The notes: generated from the sequence alone by a model not told the origin. Counted from the stretch's first letter, positions 1 to 9,199 are shown. The stretch: 64,000 bases of DNA from Methylobacterium oryzae (GCF_021398735.1 NZ_CP090349.1:5640001-5704000); one strand, 5' to 3'. Numbers and translations are program-made.

Positions 1-182
1 CGAGACAGCGGCCGTACGCGGGTGGCGCACGACGGATCTCAGGGCAGGAAACGCCGGTCTACACGCGCACGTTCTCAGGCAGCTTCCTGTCTGGCGGAAC
101 GCCAAAGCGCGATGGATCTCGAAGCGGCAGGCATGCAGGGCACGGACTCTGCTTTCGAGCTGGCAGGAAAGCGGACGGCGCC

Positions 183-1064
183 ATGACCGGCGTGGAACAG
201 GAATCTCTCTTTCTCACGGACCTCGGGCGACGCGTCAGGCACGCGCGCACCGTGCGCGGGCTGTCGCGCAAGGTTCTGTCGCAGACCTCGGGCCTGTCCG
301 AGCGCTACATCGCGCAGCTAGAGGGCGGCCAGGGCAACGTCTCGATCATCCTGCTGCGGCGGGTGGCGAACGCCATGGGTGTGCGGCTGGACGACCTGAT
401 CACCGGCAACGACGCGCTGCCCGACTGGCCCGTGGTGCGCGACCTCCTCGCCCAGGCGAGCCCGGCCCAGATCGTCGCCGCCAAGGAGGCCCTGTCCGGC
501 GGCAGCCGGCCCGAATCGAGCAACCGGCCGCGCGTGGCGCTGACCGGACTGCGCGGCGCCGGCAAGTCGACCCTCGGCAAGCTCGCGGCCGAGCGCCTCG
601 GCTGGACCTTCGTGGAGCTCAACGCCGAGATCGAGCGGGAGAACGCCCTCTCGGTCCAGGAGATCTTCGCGATCTACGGCCAGGAAGGCTACCGCCGGCT
701 CGAGCAGGCGGCCTTGCGGCGCCTGACCGAGCATCCCGGGCCGCTGATCCTCGCGACGAGCGGCGGCATCGTCGCGGAACCGCTGACCTACGATCTGCTC
801 CTCCAGGCGTTCTACACCATCTGGCTGCGCGCCCGGCCGGAGGAGCATATGAGCCGCGTCCGCGAGCAGGGACACCTCGCCACGACGGGCGACCACGCCT
901 CCGCGATGCAGGAGCTGCGCGCCGTGCTGGCGAGCCGCGAGCCGCTCTACGCCCGGGCCCCGGCGACGGTGGACACCTCCAACATCCCTGTCCAGACGAT
1001 GCTGGACCGCCTGACGGCGGCGATCGAGGCGCGGTTCGGGCAGGGCGTGCCGCTGGCGGACTGA
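183..1064 (+). CDS. XRE-family regulator with shikimate-kinase-like domain (BzdR/BoxR type)
   Basis: This 293-residue protein joins an N-terminal HTH_3/XRE DNA-binding domain (about residues 13-72) to a C-terminal shikimate-kinase-like P-loop domain (about 116-285). The Walker A motif GLRGAGKST is at 122-130. The same two-domain layout is known from BzdR/BoxR, regulators of benzoate catabolism that sense benzoyl-CoA through the kinase-like domain. That family fact is the only basis for proposing an aromatic acyl-CoA ligand. No box or bzd pathway genes lie nearby, so the target is unknown. The ATG at 183 follows an AGGAAAG ribosome-binding site. It could also be called simply a shikimate-kinase fold regulator. 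Confidence 0.85.
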   Translation: MTGVEQESLFLTDLGRRVRHARTVRGLSRKVLSQTSGLSERYIAQLEGGQGNVSIILLRRVANAMGVRLDDLITGNDALPDWPVVRDLLAQASPAQIVAAKEALSGGSRPESSNRPRVALTGLRGAGKSTLGKLAAERLGWTFVELNAEIERENALSVQEIFAIYGQEGYRRLEQAALRRLTEHPGPLILATSGGIVAEPLTYDLLLQAFYTIWLRARPEEHMSRVREQGHLATTGDHASAMQELRAVLASREPLYARAPATVDTSNIPVQTMLDRLTAAIEARFGQGVPLAD

Positions 1065-1289
1065 CCCGCCCGCGTTCGCTGACAGCCATGCGACCGATGC
1101 GACCCCTGGGCCGCGCCGGCCCTTGATCGCCGCGGTGCAGCGCACCACGCTAGGGCAGTACCCGCGGTCCGTCGCCGCCGCTGCCGTCTCTCCGGGCGGG
1201 ACAACCACCCCGCCGAGCGGGCGCTGGACCGGCCCCGCCCCACGCGCGACCGGCAGACCCTGCGAAGTCCCGGACATGAGCATCCGACT

Positions 1290-2141
1290 ATGAGCGCCAG
1301 TCCTGCCTTCACTCACCCATCGCATGACCTCGCGGTCGTCGACCCGGTCTGGTCGCGGTTGCGGGACGAGGCGGAGGATGTCCTGCGGACCGAGCCGCAG
1401 CTCGCCTCCTTCATCGTCGCCACCATCCTGAACCACACCACGCTGGAAGGCGCGGTCTCCCACCGGGTCGCGGCGCGGCTCGGGCACCCGTCGCTCCCGG
1501 CCGAACTCGTCGCCCACGCCTTCCACGAGGCGATCACGGTCGATCCCGGAATCGGCCAGGCGTTCCGCGCCGATATCGGCGCGGTGATCGACCGGGATCC
1601 GGCGACGCTCCGGGCCCTCGAACCGGTCCTGTACTTCAAGGGCTTCCACGCCTTGCAGGCCTACCGCCTCGCCCACCATGTCTGGAACCGCGGTCGGCGC
1701 GACCTCGCCCTCTACCTCCAGAGCCGGGTCTCGGAGGTGTTCCAGTGCGACATCCATCCGGCGGCGCGGATCGGTCGGGGCGTCTTCCTCGACCACGCCA
1801 CCGGCCTCGTGGTCGGGTCGACCGCGGTGATCGAGGACGACGTGTCGATCCTCCACGCCGTGACCCTGGGCGGCACCGGCAAGCAGCGCGGCGACCGCCA
1901 CCCCAAGATCCGCCGCGGCGTGATGATCGGCGCCGGCGCCAAGATCCTGGGCAACATCGAGGTCGGAGCCTGCGCCCGAGTGGCGGCGGGCTCGGTGGTG
2001 CTGCGGCCGGTACCGCCGAACACGACGGTCGTCGGCGTGCCGGCGCGCGTGGTCGGCACCGCCGGCTGCGACGATCCGGCTCGGGCGATGGACCAGCTCG
2101 TCGCCCTCGATCAGTTCATCCACCTGGGCGACGGGATCTGA
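1290..2141 (+). CDS. cysE: Serine O-acetyltransferase
   Basis: CysE transfers an acetyl group from acetyl-CoA to L-serine, giving O-acetylserine for cysteine synthesis in the cytoplasm. The 283-residue protein has the helical N-terminal SATase domain (about 12-130) and a C-terminal left-handed beta-helix of hexapeptide repeats (about 150-265). The two conserved histidine segments (FLDHATG and LHAVTLGGTG) and the GVPARVVG end are present. Length matches the family. It begins with ATG about 225 bases after the preceding regulator and has no cysK partner in the window. An inverted repeat (CTTGCC/GGCAAG at 2157-2184) after the stop might be a weak terminator, but it lacks a T-run. Confidence 0.95.
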   Translation: MSASPAFTHPSHDLAVVDPVWSRLRDEAEDVLRTEPQLASFIVATILNHTTLEGAVSHRVAARLGHPSLPAELVAHAFHEAITVDPGIGQAFRADIGAVIDRDPATLRALEPVLYFKGFHALQAYRLAHHVWNRGRRDLALYLQSRVSEVFQCDIHPAARIGRGVFLDHATGLVVGSTAVIEDDVSILHAVTLGGTGKQRGDRHPKIRRGVMIGAGAKILGNIEVGACARVAAGSVVLRPVPPNTTVVGVPARVVGTAGCDDPARAMDQLVALDQFIHLGDGI

Positions 2142-2232
2142 CCCGGGGCCGTCGCGCTTGCCGCTCCGCCCGCGGCGTGGCAAGCCCTCGGCCCATCCGC
2201 GGCGCCAGCGCCGCCAGGGGAGATCGACCAGC

Positions 2233-2448
2233 GTGACCAAAGCCGAGACCGCGAAGCTTCAGGACTATCTGCGCCGCAAGTTCGCGAACAACAATATCCG
2301 CCTTACCGCGATGAAGACCGGCGACTCCGCCGAGGTGTTCATCGGCGAGGAGTCGATCGGCGTGATCGCCGACGACAAGGAGGACGGCGACGATTCCTTC
2401 GTCTTCCGGATGGCGATCCTCGACATCGATCTCGAGGAAGAGGCCTGA
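2233..2448 (+). CDS. DUF3126 family small conserved protein
   Basis: This 71-residue acidic protein contains the segment LQDYLRRKFANNNIRL and an acidic tail ending in LEEEA, and resembles the alphaproteobacterial DUF3126 family. Its function is unknown. I chose the GTG start at 2233 because an AGGGGA ribosome-binding site lies about 10 bases upstream and the length then fits the family. The longer reading frame from 2158 encodes an unrelated basic stretch. It lies 91 bases after cysE on the same strand. Confidence 0.75.
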   Translation: MTKAETAKLQDYLRRKFANNNIRLTAMKTGDSAEVFIGEESIGVIADDKEDGDDSFVFRMAILDIDLEEEA

Positions 2449-2594
2449 GGCCCCGCGCTCCGGCCGGACCCGCGTCCCGGATCGGGTCCCGCCGGCCGCA
2501 CCTGTGCACGGATTAACGCTAACGAAGACTCGTGCTTAACAACCGGTAAACGGCGTGAGTACAGTGCGCGCAACCTGTATCAGGAGCGCGAATA

Positions 2595-2924
2595 ATGGTC
2601 CTCACGCCCGTCGCCCTCGAGTCGATCCGGACCCTCTGCATCGGACTGGCGCTGTCCGGCCTGATCGCCAGCGCCTTCGAGCTGTTCGCGGCGCGGCGGG
2701 CGAGCTTCAGCCTGCTGGAGCGCGGTGGTCTGCCGGCGGTCGCCGCCCTGCCGATGCTGGCCTTCTCGGCGCCGTTCATCATCCTGCGCAACACGGTGCG
2801 CGGCCGGCGGATCGAGGGGCGCCCGATCCCGTTCGTGATGCTGGCGACGGTCATCGCGTGCGGCTGGAGCCTGCTCTCCGGCCGCGTCGCCCTCGACCTC
2901 GCCGCGATGCTGGTGGGCGCCTGA
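2595..2924 (+). CDS. Small inner-membrane protein (DUF6949-like)
   Basis: The 109-residue protein has three or four hydrophobic segments (about 8-30, 45-62, 78-108) separated by short basic loops such as NTVRGRRIEGR, which suggests an inner-membrane protein. It resembles a small conserved membrane family of Rhizobiales (DUF6949 from memory, not checked). No function can be assigned. The ATG follows a CAGGAG ribosome-binding site. The 146 bases upstream are relatively AT-rich and contain TTAA-N7-TAAA at 2536-2550, a partial match to a CtrA site. Confidence 0.65.
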   Translation: MVLTPVALESIRTLCIGLALSGLIASAFELFAARRASFSLLERGGLPAVAALPMLAFSAPFIILRNTVRGRRIEGRPIPFVMLATVIACGWSLLSGRVALDLAAMLVGA

Positions 2925-2930
2925 TCGGGT

Positions 2931-3638
2931 TCAGGGCTCGGCGGTGGCCACCTGCGCGGTCCCGTCCTTGCCCTCCAGGGACACCCAGGCCGCGCCGTCC
3001 TGGCCGGCCCGCTTGATGAAGTTGTAGCCGGTGCGGCGCCAGGAGCGGATCGCGTCGGTCTTGTTGTCGAGGATGAAGTCGCCGCGGTCGGTCCGGACCG
3101 TCAGCACCGCGTGGCCCTCGTTGGTCTCGTCGATCACCACGGTCATCAGCAGGGCGCGCCGCGGCAGGCCGCGCTCCACCAGCATCCGCCGCTTCAGCAG
3201 CTGGTAATCCTCGCAATCGCCGAACCCGTCATCGGGGAAGTCCCAGCGGTCGACGACGCCCCAATGCGCCTGATCGGTGATCGGCCGGATGCGCGCGTTC
3301 ACGCGGCGGTTGACGCTCTGCAGGGTCCGCCACACCGCCACGGTCAGGGAAATCTCGGCCGGCTCGGCCGTGTCGACCGTGCATTCCTGAGGCGTGCGGG
3401 CGCAGAAATCCGTCCAGCCCGCGATCGCCCGCACCGGCCCGGTCGGTTCGGCGGCGGTCACCTGATCCGGCAGGACCAGCCGCGCGTGGGCGTGGGTCGT
3501 GGCGCCGCCCATCGCGAGGATCGTGCCGAGCAGGGCGAAACTCGCCGCCTGCCGCGCGCGGCACGCCGCGTGCGTCCACCCGCGCCAACGGAGCGGGCCG
3601 AAGACCTGACACGAGATACCGCCATCCGCGTGCCGCAT
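2931..3638 (-). CDS. Transglutaminase-like cysteine peptidase, periplasmic (BTLCP family)
   Basis: This 235-residue protein has a hydrophobic segment near residues 30-48, consistent with a signal peptide or anchor, then a bacterial transglutaminase-like cysteine proteinase (BTLCP, DUF920) domain. The predicted catalytic Cys is in GFGDCEDYQLLKRRML, the His in EGHAVLTVRTDRGDF and the Asp in the following FILDNKTD. Known members include LapG-like periplasmic proteases, but no partner for a Lap system is visible here. It is paralogous to the gene at 4223-4855. The true start may be downstream of the first ATG, since the first 25 residues look atypical for a signal peptide. Confidence 0.8.
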   Translation of the reverse strand: MRHADGGISCQVFGPLRWRGWTHAACRARQAASFALLGTILAMGGATTHAHARLVLPDQVTAAEPTGPVRAIAGWTDFCARTPQECTVDTAEPAEISLTVAVWRTLQSVNRRVNARIRPITDQAHWGVVDRWDFPDDGFGDCEDYQLLKRRMLVERGLPRRALLMTVVIDETNEGHAVLTVRTDRGDFILDNKTDAIRSWRRTGYNFIKRAGQDGAAWVSLEGKDGTAQVATAEP

Positions 3639-3957
3639 GGTTCAAGCCCCCGCCGCCCGATGATGACGGAAGGGTGACACGGCCACGTGCGACGCACAAT
3701 GGGTCAGGGCGAGGCAGCTAACGCGCGGGGAGCCGTATCGGTTCCGATTTAAGAGAGTGTTGCATCCGCGGGGCTGGCCGAAACCGTATGCACTGAGTGA
3801 ATAGCCGCTCTGCGCCTTCTCGGAAGGCCTTGATTCAGGTCAGCTTTGCCGGCTTCTCAGCACGGCTCGCACGGGGGATTCGCGGCGGGCTCGATCGAGA
3901 CGCGTGAAGCCGGCCAGCCCGTCGCCGACGGGGCCGCACCCCAGGAAAGGACCCGCC
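3639..3957. other. Divergent intergenic region
   Basis: These 319 bases separate the minus-strand cysteine peptidase from the small plus-strand gene. Both promoters should lie here. I see a short hairpin GCCTT/AAGGC at 3814-3828 and no convincing coding sequence. Confidence 0.5.
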
Positions 3958-4215
3958 ATGCAGCCCGCCATCCAGCAGGTGATCAGAGCGCTCGCCGAAG
4001 ATGGTCGGGCCGGCGCGATCAATATCGCGGAGCACGCGGTCGATTCCTACCTCGCCGACGCGCCGAGCGCGGGCGACAGGGCGCTGTCGCGGGACATCCT
4101 GGTCCGGGATCTCGCCAGTCTCCGGGGCGTCGCCCCGCATCTCGCGGCCTTCATCGGCCGGGTGGAGTCCTACGTGGCGAGCCTCGCCCAGCCGTCGCTG
4201 AGCCGGGCGGCCTGA
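3958..4215 (+). CDS. Hypothetical protein
   Basis: An 85-residue, mostly helical soluble protein with no recognised family. The ATG at 3958 is preceded by AGGAAAGGA at good spacing, which is why the upstream in-frame ATG at 3904 was not chosen. It sits alone on the plus strand between two paralogous minus-strand cysteine peptidases. Codon use looks like that of its neighbours, so it is probably a real gene. Confidence 0.6.
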   Translation: MQPAIQQVIRALAEDGRAGAINIAEHAVDSYLADAPSAGDRALSRDILVRDLASLRGVAPHLAAFIGRVESYVASLAQPSLSRAA

Positions 4216-4222
4216 GGCCGCG

Positions 4223-4855
4223 TCACCGGTTTGCAGTGGTGACCGGGGAGGTGACGCCGCCGAGGGAGACCCAGGCGACGGCGTCCTGGCTCTCGCGCTT
4301 GATGAACACGTAGCCGGTCTTGTGCCAGGGCAGGATCGCGCTGGTCTTGTTGTCGAGCACCAGGTCGCCGCGGTCGGTGATCAGGGTCAGCACGGCGTGG
4401 CCCTCGCCCTTCTCGTCGATCACCACGGTCATGCGCATCGCCCGCCGCGGCAGGCCGGCCTCGGCCAGCATGTGGCGCTTGAGCAGCTGGAAGTCCTCGC
4501 AGTCGCCGATGCCGTCCTCGGCTAGGTCCCAGCGGTCGGCCACGTGCAGGTGGTCCTGGTCGGTCATCGGCTCGATCGCCTTGTTGACCCGCCGGTTCAC
4601 CGACACGATCGTCGCCCAGGTGGCGGGCGTCAGGCTGATCCGGGCCGGCTCGCCCCGGTCCAGCGCGCACTCCGCCGCGTAATTCTGACAGAACGTCACC
4701 CACGCCGCGATCGGCTTGGCGTCGCCCAGGATCTTGGCGCCCACGTCCGCGGGCAGGCTCGCCAGCGTCTGCGCCTGAACCGGAGCGGCGAGGCCGAGCA
4801 GCGTCGCCGCTCCGACCAGCATCCCCCGAACCGTCCTGAGAAGCGCCGCGCCCAT
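4223..4855 (-). CDS. Transglutaminase-like cysteine peptidase, periplasmic (BTLCP family), second copy
   Basis: This 210-residue BTLCP protein has a clear signal peptide (hydrophobic core around residues 11-24, cleavage after VQAQ). Its catalytic regions are Cys in GIGDCEDFQLLKRHML, His in EGHAVLTLITDRGD and Asp in LVLDNKTS. It is closely similar to the 2931-3638 product through the second half, which indicates a local duplication. The ATG at 4855 gives the canonical signal peptide; the frame extends further upstream but that part is less likely. Substrate unknown. Confidence 0.8.
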   Translation of the reverse strand: MGAALLRTVRGMLVGAATLLGLAAPVQAQTLASLPADVGAKILGDAKPIAAWVTFCQNYAAECALDRGEPARISLTPATWATIVSVNRRVNKAIEPMTDQDHLHVADRWDLAEDGIGDCEDFQLLKRHMLAEAGLPRRAMRMTVVIDEKGEGHAVLTLITDRGDLVLDNKTSAILPWHKTGYVFIKRESQDAVAWVSLGGVTSPVTTANR

Positions 4856-5178
4856 CGAACCCGTCCCCGTTGTTGAGGACAGGATTGCGCCGCAGAGCCT
4901 CCGCGGCGCTGAAGCGGATGCGCGCAATTTTACCGATCTGCCGGCGCGGGCCCGCTCACGCGCGACAGCGTCGACGGGAGACTTGAGAACCCTTGTAAAT
5001 CGGCGGCTTCGGCTTCGGAAACCGGAAACCTTGAGGGTTCGTCACCCGGGGACCTGAGTCCTCAGGCGCGCAGCCGCCATCGCGAGCGCAGAGAGGCACA
5101 CCAAGACTGCGCCAAGCCGACCGATGGCGCGCTGCCCTGGGTAGCCTCGCTGCGCCCGCGATCACGGGGTGGAAACGC
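4856..5178. other. Intergenic region with a repeat
   Basis: These 323 bases hold no supported gene. The first part should contain the promoter of the minus-strand peptidase gene. The part from about 5081 is a diverged copy of a dispersed palindromic repeat, described separately. Confidence 0.5.
5081..5170 (+). repeat. REP-like dispersed repeat, copy B (diverged)
   Basis: It starts with GCGAGCGCAGAGAGG and ends with CCTGGGTAGCCTCGCTGCGCCCGCGATCACGGG in shorter pieces. Start and end resemble the copies at 15412-15480 and 33081-33150. The outer parts are roughly complementary, so the RNA or single strand could fold back. Confidence 0.45.
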
Positions 5179-6912
5179 TCAGCCCGCCGTCTGGTCGAGC
5201 TTGCGCTCGGCCTCGCCCTTCAGCTCCGGGAAGTCCGCCTGCGTGTAGGCGCGGCCCCGGTGCGGGTCCTCGGTGATGCCCTCGTGCTCCAGGCGGCGGA
5301 GCTGCACCCGCCGGATCTTGCCCGAGATCGTCTTGGGCAGATCGGTGACGAATTCGAGCCCGCGCAGGCGCTTGAAGGTCGCGAGCCGGGCGTTGGTGAA
5401 CCGGAAGATGTCGAGCGCCGTCTCGGGTCCGGGGCTGGCTCCGGCCACCAGGGACACGTAGGCCTTCGGGATGGTGTGGCGCATCGGGTCGGGCACCGGC
5501 ACCACCGCCGCCTCGGCCACGGCCGGGTGCTCGATCAGCACGCTCTCCAGCTCGAAGGGGCTGATCCGGTAGCCCGACGACTTGAACACGTCGTCGGCGC
5601 GGCCGACGAAGGTGTAGCAGCCCTGCTCGTCCACGAAGGCGACGTCGCCGGTGTGGTAGAGGTCGCCGGCCGCGCCCGACAGGTTGCCCTGGCCGTCGTC
5701 GTAGCCCTGCATCAGGCCGGCGGGCCGGTGGGCCCCGAGTTCGAGGCAGACCTCGCCCTCGGTGGCCGGCTGACCGTCGAGGTCGAGGACGCGCACCCGG
5801 TAGCCCGGGAGAGGCCGGCCCAGGGCGCCCGGCACCACCGGCTGCCCCGGCGTGTTGGCCATGAGCGCGGTGGTCTCGGTCTGGCCGTAGCCGTCGCGGA
5901 TCGTGAGGCCCCAGGCGCTCTTCACGCGCTCGATCACCTCGGGATTCAGGGGCTCGCCCGCCGCGCAGACCTCGCGCAGGGCGAGCCGCTTCCCGGACAA
6001 GTCCTCCTGGATGATCATCCGCCAGACGGTCGGCGGCGCGCAGAGCGTGGTGGCGCCGGTGCGCTCCAGCTGCGCCAGCAGCGCGGCCGCGTTGAACGGC
6101 GCCTGGTTGATCACCAGGATCGTCGCGCCGGCATTCCAGGGCGCGAAAAACGAGGACCACGCGTGCTTCGCCCAGCCCGGCGAGGAGACGTTGCAGTGCA
6201 CGTCCCCCGGCTGCAGCCCGAGCCAGTACATGGTCGAGAGCGCGCCCACCGGGTAGGAGCGGTGGCTGTGGCGCACCAGCTTCGGCTTCGCCGTGGTGCC
6301 GGAGGTGAAGTAGAGGAGCAGCGGGTCGTCGGCGGCGGTCGGGGCGTCCGGCGCGAAGCTGTCCGAGGCCGTGAAGGCGTCGTCGTAGGCCGCCCAGCCC
6401 TCCGTCGGAGCCCCGGTGACGAGGCGAACGGCACCGCCCGTGTCGAGGCCGGCGAACCGTGCGATCTGCTCCGGCCCGGCCACGATCGCCCGCGGGCGGC
6501 CGCGGGCGAGGCGGTCGGCGAGCTCGTCGGCGGTGAGCAGCGTGGTCGCCGGGATGACCACGGCGCCGAGCTTCATCGCGGCCAGCATGGTCTCCCACAG
6601 GGCCGGCACGTTGCCGAGCAGCAGGAGCAGGTGGTCACCGCGCTTCAGGCCGAGCTGACGCAGGTGGTTGGCCACCTGATTGGACCGTGCCGCGAGCTCG
6701 CCGAAGCTGAGGCTCTGCTCGGCCCCGCTGCCAGCCTCGACGATCCGCAGGGCGGCGCGGTCGCGGCTCTCGGGGCCGGCGAGGACGGCGTCGAACCAGT
6801 CGAGCGCCCAGTTGAACGGCACCGGGTCCGGCCACGCGAAGGCCGCGACGGCGGCGGCGTAGTCGGTGCGATGGGCCAGCAGAAGGTCGCGGGCCTCCCG
6901 GAAGCTCGGCAT
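5179..6912 (-). CDS. AMP-dependent acyl-CoA synthetase
   Basis: This 577-residue member of the acyl-adenylate-forming (ANL) superfamily activates a carboxylic acid to its CoA thioester with ATP. The phosphate-binding loop YFTSGTTAKPK is at 201-211. Other core motifs are DGYGQTET, YHTGDVAFVDE, and the C-terminal lysine region LPKTISGKIRR. Overall it looks closest to medium-chain or short branched acyl-CoA synthetases (ACSM-like). It is the last gene of a minus-strand run for valine breakdown, so isobutyrate or a similar acid is a plausible substrate by context only. Benzoate or another aromatic acid cannot be excluded from sequence alone. Confidence 0.85.
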   Translation of the reverse strand: MPSFREARDLLLAHRTDYAAAVAAFAWPDPVPFNWALDWFDAVLAGPESRDRAALRIVEAGSGAEQSLSFGELAARSNQVANHLRQLGLKRGDHLLLLLGNVPALWETMLAAMKLGAVVIPATTLLTADELADRLARGRPRAIVAGPEQIARFAGLDTGGAVRLVTGAPTEGWAAYDDAFTASDSFAPDAPTAADDPLLLYFTSGTTAKPKLVRHSHRSYPVGALSTMYWLGLQPGDVHCNVSSPGWAKHAWSSFFAPWNAGATILVINQAPFNAAALLAQLERTGATTLCAPPTVWRMIIQEDLSGKRLALREVCAAGEPLNPEVIERVKSAWGLTIRDGYGQTETTALMANTPGQPVVPGALGRPLPGYRVRVLDLDGQPATEGEVCLELGAHRPAGLMQGYDDGQGNLSGAAGDLYHTGDVAFVDEQGCYTFVGRADDVFKSSGYRISPFELESVLIEHPAVAEAAVVPVPDPMRHTIPKAYVSLVAGASPGPETALDIFRFTNARLATFKRLRGLEFVTDLPKTISGKIRRVQLRRLEHEGITEDPHRGRAYTQADFPELKGEAERKLDQTAG

Positions 6913-6957
6913 GGTCGTTCCCCCTCGTCCTCGTTGCCCGATCCCGACCCGGCGTCT

Positions 6958-7389
6958 TCAGGCCGGGATCAGATCCTCACCGGCCTCGCCCTGCGCGAGG
7001 CGCTGAACCATGGCGGCGTGGAAGTCGCGGATCTGCCCGGCAATCGCCCCAACACTGCGGTCGTTGCGGGCGAAATCGTCGGCGTTCAGCGCGATCAGGC
7101 CGGCCGTGTAGCCGGCCTCGTTGTGTTCGAACGGATCCGCGTAGAGCCATGCCCACCAATCGCGGAGCGGGATCAGGCTGGCGCCGGGCTTGACCCGCAG
7201 CGCCGCCAGGAAACGGAAATGGCGCGTCAGCTCTTTCCGCCAGACCGACCGCGTCCGTTGGGGCACGAAGGCGAGCAGCTTCACGAGGTGCTCGTTGATG
7301 GTCTCCTCGCGCCCGCGCGCCTTCTGGGCGACGATTGCGCGCGGGAAGGCCATCTCGAACCGGACTTCGTCGTGGTCCAGCACATCCAT
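6958..7389 (-). CDS. Hypothetical protein in the valine-catabolism cluster
   Basis: A 143-residue soluble protein rich in charged and aromatic residues, with segments such as LRDWWAWLYADPFEHNE. I do not recognise a family. The ATG at 7389 lies 14 bases downstream of the enoyl-CoA hydratase stop, and the ligase gene follows 45 bases later, so it is probably co-transcribed with both. Longer upstream extension would overlap the hydratase gene and is rejected. Confidence 0.6.
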   Translation of the reverse strand: MDVLDHDEVRFEMAFPRAIVAQKARGREETINEHLVKLLAFVPQRTRSVWRKELTRHFRFLAALRVKPGASLIPLRDWWAWLYADPFEHNEAGYTAGLIALNADDFARNDRSVGAIAGQIRDFHAAMVQRLAQGEAGEDLIPA

Positions 7390-7403
7390 CGCCTGGTCCC
7401 CGC

Positions 7404-8183
7404 TCAGGTGTTCTCGAACCGGGGCGGCCGCTTCTCTACGAAGGCGGCCATACCCTCCTTCTGGTCCTTGGTGGCGAACATGGCGTGGAACACCCGCCGC
7501 TCGAACCGGATGCCCTCGGTCAGCGTGGTCTCGTAGGACCGGTTGACCGCCTCCTTGGTCATCATCGCGATCGGCAGCGACATCGACGCGATGGTCTCGG
7601 CCGCCTTCAGTGCCTCGTCGAGGAGCTGGTCGGCCGCGATCACGCGCGAGACGAGGCCGGCACGCTCGGCCTCGGCGGCGTCCATCATCCGCCCGGTCAG
7701 GCACATCTCCATGGCCTTGGCCTTGCCGACGAAGCGGGTCAGCCGCTGGCTGCCGCCGATCCCCGGCATCACGCCGAGCTTGATCTCGGGCTGGCCGAAC
7801 TGCGCCGTGTCGGCCGCCAGGATGATGTCGCACATCATGGCGAGTTCGCAGCCACCGCCGAGCGCGTAGCCCGCCACCGCGGCGATGATCGGCTTGCGCA
7901 CGGCGACGAACCGGTCCCAGTCGGCGAACCGGTCGCCGGAATACATCTCCGCGTAGGTGGCGTGCTGCATCTCCTTGATGTCGGCGCCGGCCGCGAAGGC
8001 CTTCGCCGAGCCGGTGAGGACGATGCAGCCGATCCCCGGATCCGCATCCGCCTCGGTCGCCGCCCGGATCACCTCGCGGGTGAGCTGCGCGTTGAGGGCG
8101 TTCAGGGCCTTCGGCCGGTTGAGGGTGATCAGCAGGACGCGCCCGCGCGTCTCCGTCAGGATCGTCTCGTACGTGTCGCTCAC
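7404..8183 (-). CDS. Enoyl-CoA hydratase (crotonase family)
   Basis: A 259-residue crotonase that hydrates 2,3-enoyl-CoA to 3-hydroxyacyl-CoA. The oxyanion-hole region [10 protein letters not shown], the [11 protein letters not shown] segment and the second glutamate segment [13 protein letters not shown] are all present, so both catalytic glutamates are retained. By context it would hydrate methacrylyl-CoA in valine degradation. The GTG start at 8183 overlaps the TGA of the upstream mmsB gene as GTGA, which supports this start and suggests translational coupling. Confidence 0.9.
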   Translation of the reverse strand: MSDTYETILTETRGRVLLITLNRPKALNALNAQLTREVIRAATEADADPGIGCIVLTGSAKAFAAGADIKEMQHATYAEMYSGDRFADWDRFVAVRKPIIAAVAGYALGGGCELAMMCDIILAADTAQFGQPEIKLGVMPGIGGSQRLTRFVGKAKAMEMCLTGRMMDAAEAERAGLVSRVIAADQLLDEALKAAETIASMSLPIAMMTKEAVNRSYETTLTEGIRFERRVFHAMFATKDQKEGMAAFVEKRPPRFENT

Positions 8184-9073
8184 GACTCGCCTCCCTGCCC
8201 GCGGAGCATACGGATGATCGCGGAAAAGTCCTCTCCCCCGTGGCCCGCGCCCTCGAACAGGCCGTAGATCTGCGCGGCCTCCGCGCCCAGCGGCGTCGCC
8301 GCCCCCGCGGCGATGGCGGCGGCCTGAGCGAGTCGGAGGTCCTTGAGCATCAGCGCGGCGGCGAAGCCCGGCTTGTAGCCGTTGTTGGCCGGCGAGGTCG
8401 GCACCGGACCCGGCACCGGGCAGTAGGTGGTCAGTGACCAGCACTGACCCGAGGAGACCGAGGCCACGTCGTAGAGCGCCTGGTGCGACAGGCCGAGCTT
8501 CTCGCCGAGCGCGAAGGCCTCGCTGACGCCGATCATCGAGATGCCGAGGATCATGTTGTTGCAGATCTTGGCCGCCTGCCCGGCGCCGGCATCGCCGCAA
8601 TGGAACACGTTCTTGCCCATCGCCTTCAGCAGCGGCTCGGCCTTGGCGAAGGCGGCCGCGGCGCCGCCGGCCATGAAGGTCAGCGTCCCGGCCTTCGCGC
8701 CGCCGGTGCCGCCGGAGACCGGCGCGTCCACCGACAGGCAGCCCCGCGCCTCGGCGAGGGCGTGGGCCTTGCGGGCGCTCTCGACGTCGACCGTGGAGGA
8801 ATCGATCAGGAGCGTGCCGGCGGGCAGGGCCTCGGCGAGCTGCGTCCAGACCTCGACCACGTGCCGCCCGGCGGGCAGCATGGTGATGACGACGTCCGCC
8901 CCTTGGGCCGCCTCCAGGGCCGAGCCGGTGACAGCGACGCCTCCGGCGCGCGCCCCCTCCAGCGAGGCCGGCACCAAGTCGAAGCCGCGCACGGTGTGGC
9001 CCGCCTTCACGAGGTTGGCCGCCATGGGCCCGCCCATGTTGCCGAGACCGATAAACCCGATGGTCTGCGCCAT
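8180..9073 (-). CDS. mmsB: 3-hydroxyisobutyrate dehydrogenase
   Basis: MmsB oxidises 3-hydroxyisobutyrate to methylmalonate semialdehyde with NAD+. The 297-residue protein has the N-terminal dinucleotide-binding motif [16 protein letters not shown] (6-21), the substrate-binding [11 protein letters not shown] (117-127) and the catalytic lysine K169 in [11 protein letters not shown]. The ATG at 9073 follows GGGAGAAGCAGG. Its stop overlaps the start of the enoyl-CoA hydratase gene. Together with Hibch, the acyl-CoA dehydrogenase and MmsA it makes a nearly complete route from isobutyryl-CoA to propionyl-CoA. Confidence 0.93.
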   Translation of the reverse strand: MAQTIGFIGLGNMGGPMAANLVKAGHTVRGFDLVPASLEGARAGGVAVTGSALEAAQGADVVITMLPAGRHVVEVWTQLAEALPAGTLLIDSSTVDVESARKAHALAEARGCLSVDAPVSGGTGGAKAGTLTFMAGGAAAAFAKAEPLLKAMGKNVFHCGDAGAGQAAKICNNMILGISMIGVSEAFALGEKLGLSHQALYDVASVSSGQCWSLTTYCPVPGPVPTSPANNGYKPGFAAALMLKDLRLAQAAAIAAGAATPLGAEAAQIYGLFEGAGHGGEDFSAIIRMLRGQGGES

Positions 9074-9144
9074 CCTGCTTCTCCCTTGATTGCTGTCGTT
9101 CGCGTCTTCCACCCGCGTCCTCATCTGAAGTGACCGCGACGCGG

Positions 9145-9199
9145 GCCTCGAAGGAGGGCTCCAGGAATCACGGCGGCTTCTGGAGCCCTCCTTCGAGGC
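9145..9199. repeat. 20-bp perfect inverted repeat, likely a dispersed intergenic element
   Basis: Arms at 9145-9164 and 9180-9199 are exact reverse complements of 20 bases with a 15-base spacer. The arm begins GCCTCGAAGGAGGG. A further stretch with CGCTTCGGCACCTCAGGATGAGGG runs to about 9232. It lies between two genes of the same catabolic run and could form a strong transcript hairpin that stabilises or attenuates the message. Confidence 0.7.

Noticed and set aside
1..186. Frame open from the window edge to a TGA overlapping the first regulator ATG
   Set aside because: The residues look random and basic; no family recognised. It could still be the end of an upstream gene, but support is too weak.
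318..2240. Long minus-strand frame of 640 codons
   Set aside because: Antisense shadow of the regulator and cysE genes; composition is that of a high-GC antisense frame.
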